From Chromatiales bacterium (GTDB lineage: Bacteria; Pseudomonadota; Gammaproteobacteria; Steroidobacterales; GCA-2729495), in NCBI GenBank assembly GCA_020351875.1, contig CP070671.1, positions 1,842,462 to 1,878,949 on the forward strand: DNA of 36,488 bases, read 5' to 3'. A program made the translations under genes and the position numbers. The notes beneath the pieces are model-generated. The model did no database searches. It was not told where the DNA came from and saw only the letters and a list, made by a program, of their open reading frames with translations. This document shows, piece after piece, positions 8,868 to 16,457 of this stretch (position 1 is its first letter; each line of letters starts with the position of its first letter).

Positions 8868-9988
8868 TTCAGCTTGTCTGCCGCCAGGGCCGTTTCGCTG
8901 TCGGCGAACACGGCTTCAACCTCGAGCCCCACGTCCACATAACCCTGGCCCAGCACGATGATGCCGGCGGTCTCCGGCAGCCCGGCAACCCACACGCCGT
9001 CGGGATCGGAGCGGGCAATCTCCACCGGGTAGAACTCCACCTGGTTGTACTGGTTCACCGTCTTCACGCCGATGGTGCCGGCCGCGTTCAGGCTCAGCGT
9101 GGCCGGCGAGATCTTGTGGGCCAGCATTTCGCCGCCGGGGATGCGCATTTCTGCCGTCACGCCCGCGGGCAGCGTGCCGTCCGGATTCGGGATCTCCACT
9201 TCCACCGTGAAGGTGCGCGTGGCCTCGTCGGCCACCGGGGCGAGATAGCGAATGCGGCCTTTCACGGTCTGGCCGGTCACCAGCTGCGCGTCGGCCACCA
9301 TACCCGGGCGCACGTAGCGCGCATCCTGCTCGGCCACCGTGCCGGTCACGATGATCTTTGTGTTGTCCACGAAGCTCACCACCGGGTCGCCCTGGCGCAC
9401 GAAATCGCCCAGTTCCACGTCGCGTTCCAGGATCACACCGTCGAAGGGCGCGCGAATTTCCCGGTAACGCAGGTCCAGTTCTGCCCGCTTCAGCTCGGCC
9501 TTCGCCGCTTCGAGCTTCGCCAGCGTCTCCGCGATCTGCGTTTCCGACACGTAGCCTTCGGTCTGCAGGCGCAACTGCGCTTCGTACGCGGTGCGGTGTT
9601 CGGTCACGCCGGCCTTTGCCTGCTCGAGGCGGGCCTGGCGGTCACGCATGTCGAGCCGCAGGATGCGCTGGCCGCGCGTCATGCGCTGACCGCGATCGGC
9701 ATCGATGGCTTCGACACGGCCGTCTGTCTCCGCCTTGATCTGCACGCTGCGCGCCGGGGCCGAGCGGCCGTTCACGCTGATGAAGCGCGTCACCGGCTTG
9801 GCGGTCTGCACTTCGACCTGGACGCGTGATGCAGACACGTCGGTTTTCGCGGCCACGTCGGCCGCCGACTGCAGTGGCGGGTTCGACTCGCGGCTCAGGG
9901 TGCCGGACAGCATCCACAGCCCAACCATTGCGGCGACAAAAACCGCCAGCAGCCACGGGCGTCGGGCAACGGCGTCGCGAACGTTCAT
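8864..9988 (-). CDS. RND efflux membrane-fusion (periplasmic adaptor) protein
   Basis: A 374-residue HlyD/AcrA-type adaptor. Residues 13-30 form an N-terminal membrane anchor without a lipobox cysteine. A biotinyl-lipoyl-like half (GRVEAIDADRGQRMTRGQ), a short alpha-hairpin, the second lipoyl half (RAPFDGVILERDVELGDFV) and beta-barrel domains follow. It connects the pump to an outer-membrane channel in the periplasm. The gene is the middle member of a three-gene operon, overlapping padR (9985-9988) and the pump gene (8864-8867) by ATGA, so the three products are probably made in linked amounts. The outer-membrane partner must be encoded elsewhere. Confidence 0.94.
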   Translation of the reverse strand: MNVRDAVARRPWLLAVFVAAMVGLWMLSGTLSRESNPPLQSAADVAAKTDVSASRVQVEVQTAKPVTRFISVNGRSAPARSVQIKAETDGRVEAIDADRGQRMTRGQRILRLDMRDRQARLEQAKAGVTEHRTAYEAQLRLQTEGYVSETQIAETLAKLEAAKAELKRAELDLRYREIRAPFDGVILERDVELGDFVRQGDPVVSFVDNTKIIVTGTVAEQDARYVRPGMVADAQLVTGQTVKGRIRYLAPVADEATRTFTVEVEIPNPDGTLPAGVTAEMRIPGGEMLAHKISPATLSLNAAGTIGVKTVNQYNQVEFYPVEIARSDPDGVWVAGLPETAGIIVLGQGYVDVGLEVEAVFADSETALAADKLK

Positions 9989-10569
9989 ACTCGGGTCTCT
10001 AGGTTGGTCTGGGCCGCCCGGCGCGGGCGCTTGGCCCGGCGGCTGTCCTGGCGCGCGTCTTTCAGCAGCATCGCGCCGTGTTCTTCGATATACGCGGCAG
10101 CGGCAGCGGCCAGCGTGGCGCCAAAGCCGGCAACGAACCGGGCGCCGGCCGGCAGGTCCCGGTCGCCATTCGATACCTGGTCGATGTGCGCAATCGCATC
10201 CCGCAACTCGGCCAGCCGGTTGTCGAGCAGTTCATGCAGCTGGTCTGCGTCCATCAGTTCGGCGAAATAAATCGTCGCCAGGAATTCCGAGCGCAGCTTG
10301 TGCCTGGGATTGGCCTGCGCGAGGGCCTGGCTGAACGCGCTCTGGCCCGCGGGTGTGATCGCGTAGACCTTCCGGTCGGGCTTGCCCTGCTGCGCAATCT
10401 CCTCGCACTCGACATAGCCCGCGGTGGCGAGGTCGGCCAGCGCGGGGTAAATCGAGCCGTAGCCGGCCGGGAAAAAGTGCTTGAACAGCGACTCGAACTC
10501 CTTTTTCAGGTCATAGCCGCTGGCCGGCCGAAAACTCAGCAGGCCCAGGCACAGGGTCTTCACATCCAT
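9985..10569 (-). CDS. PadR-family transcriptional regulator of the efflux operon
   Basis: A 194-residue PadR protein: the N-terminal winged helix contains the family pattern LCLGLLSFRPASGYDLKKEF and GSIYPALADLATAGYVE (residues 6-55), and the C-terminal half is the helical dimerisation region. PadR proteins are usually repressors released by a small molecule, often the compound pumped out by the neighbouring transporter. It is first in the operon, preceded by GGAG 7 nt before its ATG, and two tandem palindromes lie 40-70 nt upstream. Autorepression of the whole operon is therefore likely. Confidence 0.93.
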   Translation of the reverse strand: MDVKTLCLGLLSFRPASGYDLKKEFESLFKHFFPAGYGSIYPALADLATAGYVECEEIAQQGKPDRKVYAITPAGQSAFSQALAQANPRHKLRSEFLATIYFAELMDADQLHELLDNRLAELRDAIAHIDQVSNGDRDLPAGARFVAGFGATLAAAAAAYIEEHGAMLLKDARQDSRRAKRPRRAAQTNLETRV

Positions 10570-10608
10570 GCGATCACTCCGTCGGTGCGCTCGCCATCGC
10601 GCCGTATA

Positions 10609-10639
10609 TATCGGCCCGATAGCCTATATCGAAGCGATA
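10609..10639 (-). promoter_or_regulatory. Tandem palindromes, likely PadR operator
   Basis: Two 13-bp palindromes follow the same pattern TATCG-nnn-CGATA: TATCGGCCCGATA at 10609-10621 and TATCGAAGCGATA at 10627-10639. Their centres are 18 bp apart. They lie in front of padR, overlapping AT-rich sequence (TATATA) that could be a -10 region on the minus strand. The shared pattern and position make this the best operator candidate for the PadR dimer. Confidence 0.7.
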
Positions 10640-10812
10640 CTGTAGCCGGAGCCCGGTTGCCGTCGCTACCGCGCAGGTCCGGTTTCGGGGGCTGCGCTGG
10701 CGCCGATGTGGCGAAAGAAAAGTTTTTAAATACAGTCGGTTAACGAAAAAAAATCCGATGGATTTCGCTGCTGTGCGGGGCTTGTAACTTTTTGTAACGT
10801 CTGCGCGTTGCC
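10640..10812. other. Intergenic stretch with an AT-rich patch and paired TTGTAAC
   Basis: I find no gene here. About 10709-10755 is markedly A/T-rich against the GC-rich background. TTGTAAC occurs twice at 10782-10788 and 10792-10798, exactly 10 bp apart, i.e. on the same face of the helix. It could hold a protein-binding site or a small RNA promoter; nothing decides this. Confidence 0.3.
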
Positions 10813-10976
10813 ATCGCGGCTAAAGCCGCTCCCACCGGGGGTTCGGATCGCCGCTGAAGCCGCTCCCACCGGGGGTTCGGATCGCCGCTGAAGCCGCTCC
10901 CACCGGGGGTTCGGATCGCCGCTGAAGCCGCTCCCACCAAGAACCAAAATTCGGTGGGAGCGGCTTCAGCCGCGAT
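10813..10976. repeat. Block of five REP-type palindromes including a 34-bp tandem triplication
   Basis: A reverse-orientation copy (10813-10836) is followed by three perfect tandem 34-bp units (10837-10870, 10871-10904, 10905-10938), each made of GGGGGTTCGG plus a REP copy. A forward copy at 10953-10976 faces them. All three tandem units share one arm change (GCCGCTGAAGCCGC), so they arose by copying one variant. The block sits directly downstream of the diguanylate cyclase gene. Confidence 0.92.
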
Positions 10977-10983
10977 TCCGCCG

Positions 10984-12189
10984 TCAGGCGGTCTTGGTGA
11001 GCCGGTCCAGGCTGAAGCGGCCCGTGGTCTTGAACATGTCGTCGGCCGGCAGCATGCGCACCCGGTTGCGGCCACCTTCTTTCGCGGCGTAGCAGGCCGC
11101 GTCGGCGGCCTTCAGCACGCTCGACGCAGATTGCGCGCCGGCGCGGCCATAGGTCAGGCCGATGCTCGCGCCGATAGAAAACACCTGGTCCTCGAATTCC
11201 AGCTGCAGGTTCGCGATGTCGCGGCGCACGTGCTCGGCGATCTCCAGCGCGCGTTCCGCCGGGCAGCCTTCGAGCAGCAGCGCAAATTCGTCGCCGCCGA
11301 TTCGCGCCGCGGTATCCCGCGCGCGGGTGTGGGCGCGCAGGATGCGGGCCACCGCCTGCAGCATCGCATCGCCGGCCGCATGCCCGCCGCTGTCGTTCAC
11401 CACCTTGAACAGGTCCAGGTCGATGAACACCAGGCAGAACTCCGGCCCGGGCTCTTCGCGTTGTTCCGTCAGGCGTTCGAGCCGGCGCTGAAACTCGCGG
11501 TGGTTGGTCAGGTCCACCAGGCTGTCGTGCGTTGCCTGGTGGTGCAGCGCGCGGGCGAGGCGTGCGTTCTCCGCCTGCAGTTCCAGAATGCCGTGCAGCA
11601 TGTCGCCGGACTGCCCGGCAATGCGGCTCATCACCAGTGCGAACACCGCGACCAGCAGCGCCAGCACCTGTTCCGGGTAAGACCCGGTGGCCATCATGCG
11701 CACCAGGAACGGTGCCAGGGCCGGCAGCGCAAACAGGAGGAAGCCATGGGGCAGGGGTGAGTAGGCCGTGACCGCGCCGGCGCACAGCCCGCCCAGGACG
11801 AAGGCCAGGTACAGCTGGTGCACCAGCGAATCGGCCGGGAACAGGAACACCGACAGGGCGCCCCAGGTGGCGCCCGAGACGAATACGCCGCCGGCAAACC
11901 GGTTCCGCCAGACCCACGGGTCGTGGGTTTCCGGGTGGCGGGTATAACGCTGTTGCAGCAGCAACCGCGCCAGGATCAGCGCCATCACCACGCCTAACCA
12001 CAGCAGCAAGCCGTCGCCCGGCGCGGCCGGCCACAGCAGCAGCACGGCCGCGGCCCCGCATGCTGCGGTGCCGCCAAGCGCCGGCAGCGTATTGCGGCAC
12101 AGCAGCTGCAGCTGCTGACGGGGAATCCAGCGCGGGTCTTCCCCGACTTCGTGGAACGGCAGCTTGTGAGTGTCGTGGTGCGTCGTCAT
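10984..12189 (-). CDS. Membrane-bound diguanylate cyclase (GGDEF)
   Basis: Makes the second messenger cyclic di-GMP from two GTP. In 401 residues, about six hydrophobic segments occupy residues 30-190, a short coiled linker spans 195-220 and the GGDEF domain runs from about 220 to 385. The catalytic motif is an intact GGDEF at 298-302, and a product-inhibition site RxxD (Arg289-Asp292) lies five residues before it, so the enzyme should be active and feedback-inhibited. No EAL domain. The membrane region resembles no sensor I can name. It is divergent from the TPR-like gene at 12300. Confidence 0.93.
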   Translation of the reverse strand: MTTHHDTHKLPFHEVGEDPRWIPRQQLQLLCRNTLPALGGTAACGAAAVLLLWPAAPGDGLLLWLGVVMALILARLLLQQRYTRHPETHDPWVWRNRFAGGVFVSGATWGALSVFLFPADSLVHQLYLAFVLGGLCAGAVTAYSPLPHGFLLFALPALAPFLVRMMATGSYPEQVLALLVAVFALVMSRIAGQSGDMLHGILELQAENARLARALHHQATHDSLVDLTNHREFQRRLERLTEQREEPGPEFCLVFIDLDLFKVVNDSGGHAAGDAMLQAVARILRAHTRARDTAARIGGDEFALLLEGCPAERALEIAEHVRRDIANLQLEFEDQVFSIGASIGLTYGRAGAQSASSVLKAADAACYAAKEGGRNRVRMLPADDMFKTTGRFSLDRLTKTA

Positions 12190-12287
12190 TGGGCAGCATC
12201 CGGCGACTGTCCATAATCTCGCATCGGGCGCGGCCGGGGCGTGACCGCGGTCTCAGTCCCGAGGGGCGCCACGGTGCCGGCTTTCGG

Positions 12288-12293
12288 TATAAT
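12288..12293 (+). promoter_or_regulatory. Perfect -10 box TATAAT implying a leaderless mRNA
   Basis: TATAAT ends 6 nt before the ATG at 12300. With usual spacing, transcription would begin at or next to the A of that ATG, giving an mRNA with no leader. No Shine-Dalgarno sequence precedes the ATG, which agrees. A good -35 box is not visible. Confidence 0.5.
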
Positions 12294-12299
12294 CGACTC

Positions 12300-12791
12300 A
12301 TGAGATTCCTCCGCAGGTTCAGTGGCTTGGCCGCCATCCTGCTGGCCGGGGCGACGCCGGTGGCCCTGGCGGACAGCATTGCGACCTTCGGTACCAACGA
12401 GCATCTCGCCAATGGCGCCCGCGCACTGTTCGCCCGCGACTACGACAGCGGCATCGAACTCACGTTGAAGGGCCTGAACAGCGAGATCTCACCGCGTAAC
12501 CGGACCGCGGCGCTGAGCAACCTCTGCGCCGGATACGTGGGTGCGGAGCGTTACGAAGAAGCCGTTGCCGCGTGCACCGAGGCGCTCGAGCTGCGGTCGT
12601 CAAACTGGCGGGCGCTGAACAACCGCGCGATCGCGCACCTCGGCAAGGGCAACTACGCCGCGGCCCGCCAGGACGTGGCCGACGGGCTCGCGCTGCACCC
12701 GGACTCGCGCCAGCTGGGCAAGGTGCAGGTCATGATCGAGGCGCGCGACCCGATGCTGCTGGCAGATAACCAGGTCGGCAAAGCCGATTAA
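12300..12791 (+). CDS. Secreted TPR-like protein
   Basis: 163 residues. A signal peptide of about 24 residues (hydrophobic core LAAILLAGATPVALA, cleavage after ALA) is followed by helical repeats with the TPR pattern: YDSGIELTLKGL, then NLCAGYVGAERYEEAVAACTEALEL, then NNRAIAHLGKGNYAAARQDVADGLAL (about residues 75-140). TPR proteins hold partners together; this one should act in the periplasm. An upstream in-frame ATG at 12060 is rejected because the signal peptide begins at 12300 and the extra 80 residues have no plausible composition. The gene is divergent from the diguanylate cyclase. Confidence 0.82.
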   Translation: MRFLRRFSGLAAILLAGATPVALADSIATFGTNEHLANGARALFARDYDSGIELTLKGLNSEISPRNRTAALSNLCAGYVGAERYEEAVAACTEALELRSSNWRALNNRAIAHLGKGNYAAARQDVADGLALHPDSRQLGKVQVMIEARDPMLLADNQVGKAD

Positions 12792-12944
12792 GTGTTTCTA
12801 CCTATCCGCCGCCCGCGGCGTCATTGCTAGTATCCACCGCGTTGCGAACCTGGCGGATACCGAAGTCAGCTCCGTCAACGAATAAGGATTTTAGCCGGCG
12901 TGCGTTCGCCGGTCTTGCGGTTCCAATACCAGAGGATCAGCTCA

Positions 12945-13283
12945 ATGCGTGATGAAAATATCTCCCGTCGAAATTTCCTGAAGAGCCTTGCCGTGGCCGT
13001 ACCCGCCGGCAGCGCGCTGCTGCAGGTCGAAGTCGTGTATGCGGCCGATCTGCCCAAGCTCGATCCCGCGGACCCGGCCGCGAAAGCCCTGTTGTATGTT
13101 CATGACGCGGCCGACGTCGACACGTCGAACCCGATGGCCGCGCGTTTCGAAGCCGGCCAGAATTGCGCGAACTGCGTGCAGATCCAGGGTGAAGACGGTG
13201 CCGAGTGGCGGCCGTGTGGCATTTTCCCGGGCAAGTCGGTGGCCGCTGCCGGCTGGTGCAGCGTCTGGGCGCCGATGCCGTAA
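12945..13283 (+). CDS. High-potential iron-sulfur protein (HiPIP), Tat-exported
   Basis: A small periplasmic electron carrier with one [4Fe-4S] cluster. The 112-residue precursor starts with a Tat signal (SRRNFLK, Arg8-Arg9) cleaved near VYA|AD. The four ligands are Cys74, Cys77, Cys91 and Cys105 in the family spacing C-x2-C-x13-C-x13-C, and the C-terminus has the usual GWCSVW. HiPIPs carry electrons from cytochrome bc1 or other donors to reaction centres, oxidases or denitrification enzymes. The ATG at 12945 has GAGG 9 nt upstream and is preferred over a start at 12900. A short stem (CCGGCG/CGCCGG, 12895-12912) lies in the leader, and a strong terminator follows. Confidence 0.96.
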   Translation: MRDENISRRNFLKSLAVAVPAGSALLQVEVVYAADLPKLDPADPAAKALLYVHDAADVDTSNPMAARFEAGQNCANCVQIQGEDGAEWRPCGIFPGKSVAAAGWCSVWAPMP

Positions 13284-13302
13284 TTTCACTGTAAGCCGAA
13301 GG

Positions 13303-13334
13303 AAAGCCGCGCCGCGCAAGTGGCGCGGCTTTTT
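13303..13334 (+). terminator. Rho-independent terminator after HiPIP
   Basis: An 11-bp stem, AAAGCCGCGCC paired with GGCGCGGCTTT, encloses an 8-nt loop and runs into five Ts (13330-13334). It starts 20 nt after the HiPIP stop codon. Confidence 0.9.
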
Positions 13335-13355
13335 CGTGGGCGTTTTTCGGGGGCT

Positions 13356-13745
13356 TTAACTGCCCAGGCAGGCGAGGGGGTCGCGACAGCGCGCCACCGC
13401 GAGTATGTAGCCCAGCACGCCCAGGGCCGCGACGAAGGCCACGGCCCGTTCGGTGCGGTTGCGCCCGCGGCGCAGCGCGACGTGCCCGAGCAGGATGTAA
13501 ACCACCAGGCCGATCACCTTGGCTGTGAGCCAGCCCGTGACGAACGGATACTGGCCGACGATCGCGGCCAGTGTCAGCGCGCTGACGAATAGCACCGTGT
13601 CGTTTACGTGCGGCGCCACGCGCACGAACGGGTGTTGCAACAACGCCGAGCCGCGCAGCATCCAGATGCCGCGCACGATGAACAGCGTTGCCGTGATGAT
13701 CACGGCACTCACGTGCACGAACTTGACGGGTGCGAAGTAGTTCAA
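13356..13745 (-). CDS. SirB-like small membrane protein
   Basis: 129 residues with four hydrophobic segments. The start (PVKFVHVSAVIITATLFIVRG) matches the SirB family pattern of a KxxHxxxA helix ending in RG, and a second conserved part reads HVNDTVLF. SirB proteins are inner-membrane proteins of unknown biochemistry, first noted in Salmonella invasion-gene expression but widespread in harmless bacteria. It converges on HiPIP with the terminator between them. Confidence 0.8.
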   Translation of the reverse strand: MNYFAPVKFVHVSAVIITATLFIVRGIWMLRGSALLQHPFVRVAPHVNDTVLFVSALTLAAIVGQYPFVTGWLTAKVIGLVVYILLGHVALRRGRNRTERAVAFVAALGVLGYILAVARCRDPLACLGS

Positions 13746-13839
13746 GACGAATCCCGGGGCAGTTTACCTATTCCATATAATTGTTAAGCGTCCGCCGGCG
13801 CACGTTCACAAAATGGGAAAACTGTCCCCGGCATTCTGC

Positions 13840-15087
13840 TCACGAAGTTTGGAGGAACGAGGTCGGATACAGCGGCGCGATCTCGATCAGTTCACCCGGT
13901 GCGACTTCGTCGCGGTCCTCGGCGACGATGGCCCAGCAATTGGCGGCGAGCAACGGGCGCACCCGGAAAGATTCCTGGCCCGGTAACAGCGCCACTTCCA
14001 GCTGACCAGCTGCGCTGACGGTTGCCGACGCTTTGCCAAAGAAACGCAGGTCGGGACGCTTGCGGATCGCGTGACTGCTCCTGGCGGGCAAAGCCTGCTC
14101 CGGCGCCAGGCCGCGCAGCACCCGCAGGGCCGGCGCGACGAAAAAGCGCAGACCCACTGCAACGGCCACGGGATTGCCCGGCAAGCCAAGCAGCCAGCGA
14201 TCATCGGGCAGCGCGGCAAACAGCATGGGCTTGCCCGGCCGGATCGCGACCTTGTGGAACAGCACTTCGCCACCGGCGGCGACGACGGCCGCCGGGACAC
14301 AGTCGAATTTACCGGCCGATACGCCGCCGGTGGTCAGCACCAGTTGGGCGCCGGCTGCGGCCGCCGTCATCGCCGCCGCCAGGGCGTCCGGCTCGTCCGC
14401 CGCCGAGTGCATGCCCACCAGCGCGCCGCCCATCGGTGCCAGTCCCGCGGCGAGGTAAGGGCCGTTCGAGTCGCGAATCTTGCCGGTGCCGGTCGGGGCG
14501 CCGCTCGCAGCGAGTTCGCTGCCGGTGGTGATGACTGCCACTGCGGGTGGCAACACGGCGACCACTTCGTCCACGCCGCCCGCCGCGAGGTTCATGACCG
14601 CTTCCGGGCTCAACACGTTGCCGGCTGCCAGCAACTGGTCACCGGCACAGAAATCCTCACCCGCGCGGCGCACGTTGCGCCCCCGTTCGGTGGCCATCTC
14701 GACCAGCGCCAGCTTGTCGCCGCCATCTGCCTCGCGCCATTCGACCCGCTCCACGGGGATGACGGTGTCAGCGCCTGGCGGCATGGGGGCGCCGGTCATG
14801 ATCTCCACGGCCTGGCCTGCGTCCACGTTCTGCTCGCTCCGGTGGCCCGCCGGCGCCACGCCGATCACGCGCAGGGTCACGGGCCGGCCCGCGGCCGCCT
14901 GCGCCACGTCGGCCGCGCGCACCGCGATGCCGTCCATGGCCGCATTGTCGAAGTCCGGCACGTTGAGCCGGCTCGCCACCGGCTTGCCCAGGCCCGCGCC
15001 GAGCGCCGCGCCCGGCCCCACGGTGACGGGCGCGGCCGGCTTCAGCGCGGCAACTATCTGTTCGAGGGCCTCGGAGTAGGTGATCAT
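13840..15087 (-). CDS. moeA: Molybdopterin molybdenumtransferase MoeA
   Basis: Inserts molybdate into adenylylated molybdopterin, the last common step of Mo cofactor assembly. From the ATG at 15087 it is 415 residues, near the usual 410. Motifs in order: DNAAMDGIAVRA, MTGAPMPPGADTVIPVE, TTGSEL, RDSNGPYLAAGL, TTGGVSAGKFD and LPGNPVAVAVGL. An in-frame ATG at 15129 would add 14 residues of low likelihood; neither start has a clear ribosome site. It is divergent from the VOC gene and within 1.4 kb of a molybdoenzyme operon, which it may serve. Confidence 0.94.
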   Translation of the reverse strand: MITYSEALEQIVAALKPAAPVTVGPGAALGAGLGKPVASRLNVPDFDNAAMDGIAVRAADVAQAAAGRPVTLRVIGVAPAGHRSEQNVDAGQAVEIMTGAPMPPGADTVIPVERVEWREADGGDKLALVEMATERGRNVRRAGEDFCAGDQLLAAGNVLSPEAVMNLAAGGVDEVVAVLPPAVAVITTGSELAASGAPTGTGKIRDSNGPYLAAGLAPMGGALVGMHSAADEPDALAAAMTAAAAGAQLVLTTGGVSAGKFDCVPAAVVAAGGEVLFHKVAIRPGKPMLFAALPDDRWLLGLPGNPVAVAVGLRFFVAPALRVLRGLAPEQALPARSSHAIRKRPDLRFFGKASATVSAAGQLEVALLPGQESFRVRPLLAANCWAIVAEDRDEVAPGELIEIAPLYPTSFLQTS

Positions 15088-15280
15088 GGGCGCGGTATCC
15101 GGCGGTCGGTCGCAGTGTAAGCCAGCCATCGCGCATCGGGGAGTGCTGCTTGAAAGCCCCGGTGCCGCTGTCTAGCATCCGCTGTTGCGCCCGGCGGCCT
15201 TGATAATAATCACCCGGCCGTGCATCGGGCACCGATACGCTTGATAAACAACCATAGCCGGCGTTTCAGGAATCTCTCTT

Positions 15281-16276
15281 ATGAACAGCAATGAAAACGG
15301 TGCCAGCATCCCGGTCAGCGCAGTCGTGATTGGCGTTGAGAACCTGGAGGCGTCGCTGGATTTTTATGCGGGCACCCTGGGGCTGGACGTGGTCGAGAAC
15401 CGGACCTGGCAAGGGCCTGAATTCGAGCGTTACTGGCGAGTCCCTGTGGGCACCGCGGCACGGTGTGCCTTCATCGCGCACGGTGCGGATCCCGTCGGGC
15501 GCATCCAGCTCATGGAGTTCGATGCGCCCGATCGTAAACTCGCCAGGCCGCCCGAAATACGCCGCGCAACCGGGCTGTTCAATCTGAATATCTACGCCGA
15601 TGACATGGCGCGGGATTACGAGACACTCAAGGCGCAGGGATTCAATTTCTGGAGCGAGCCGGCCCACAACAATTTCGGGCCGGCGGTGGGCGAAACGCTG
15701 GAAGCGGCTTTCGATGGACCGGATGGCGTGGTCATCAACCTGATCCAGTTGCTGTCGGACGATCCGAAGACCGTGATCGGCCACATTGTCCGCTTCATCG
15801 ACGGCTATGGCCGGACGCCGACCGGCTTCACTTCCGTCGTCACGACGGCGCATGGCGTGGCCGATATGGAAAAAGCGCTCGAGTTCTACTACGGGCCGCT
15901 GAACATGACCCTGTTCATCGAATCCGTGCTGGAAGGACCGGAGACCAATCGCGCGCTGTGCCTGCCCGAGGACTGCCGGACCCGGAGCGTGATCGTCCAG
16001 GGCGATCACGAGTACGGCAAGATCGCCCTGGCGACGCCGCTGAATTACGAGGTGCCAGACCTGGTGCCGGACCAGGCACCGCCGAACATCGGTTACCTGG
16101 CCCAGTCTTTCCAGGTTGGTGACATAGACGCGGCGGCGAGTGCCTGTGCCGCCGTTGGTGCGCAGGAATTCTCGGCGCCGACGGCAATCGATCTGCCGGG
16201 CCGCGGCCAGTGCGTGTCCATGGTGGTGCGCAACCCCGGCAGCGGCGCGCTGCAGGAATTATTCCAGGTCGCTTAG
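15281..16276 (+). CDS. Two-domain VOC (glyoxalase/extradiol dioxygenase superfamily) protein
   Basis: 331 residues holding two vicinal-oxygen-chelate modules (about 10-150 and 180-330). Each opens with the family pattern of a strand then (D/N)LEASLDFY or DMEKALEFY, and the protein ends in ALQELFQ, where Glu is the usual final metal ligand. The histidines normally found in the first strands are not in their usual places, so metal binding and dioxygenase chemistry are uncertain. The gene precedes the molybdoenzyme alpha gene by 181 nt on the same strand. The word CTTGATAA is repeated at 15199-15206 and 15240-15247 upstream, a possible regulatory pair. A role in aromatic-ring metabolism alongside the molybdoenzyme is plausible but unproven. 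Confidence 0.8.
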   Translation: MNSNENGASIPVSAVVIGVENLEASLDFYAGTLGLDVVENRTWQGPEFERYWRVPVGTAARCAFIAHGADPVGRIQLMEFDAPDRKLARPPEIRRATGLFNLNIYADDMARDYETLKAQGFNFWSEPAHNNFGPAVGETLEAAFDGPDGVVINLIQLLSDDPKTVIGHIVRFIDGYGRTPTGFTSVVTTAHGVADMEKALEFYYGPLNMTLFIESVLEGPETNRALCLPEDCRTRSVIVQGDHEYGKIALATPLNYEVPDLVPDQAPPNIGYLAQSFQVGDIDAAASACAAVGAQEFSAPTAIDLPGRGQCVSMVVRNPGSGALQELFQVA

Positions 16277-16457
16277 CCCGCCCGGCGCATCAGTCGGCTG
16301 GATATTGGCGGCTTGATATTTGCTAAGGGCCCCAGCGGCCTGAAGCCATAGAATCAAAGCCGCGGTTGTGCTCCGGCCAACCCTGGAACCGGGCCGTGCA
16401 CGCCCGGCGCCGAGTGCCGGGAATCGGTACGCTCCGCGCCCTGATCAGGAGAGTGAT

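Noticed and set aside
10837..10938. Tandem 34-bp repeats as a CRISPR array
   Set aside because: There are no variable spacers between units, which are contiguous and identical, and each contains the dispersed REP palindrome; no cas gene is present.
12895..12912. Terminator before HiPIP
   Set aside because: The 6-bp stem has no following U-run and lies in the probable HiPIP leader.
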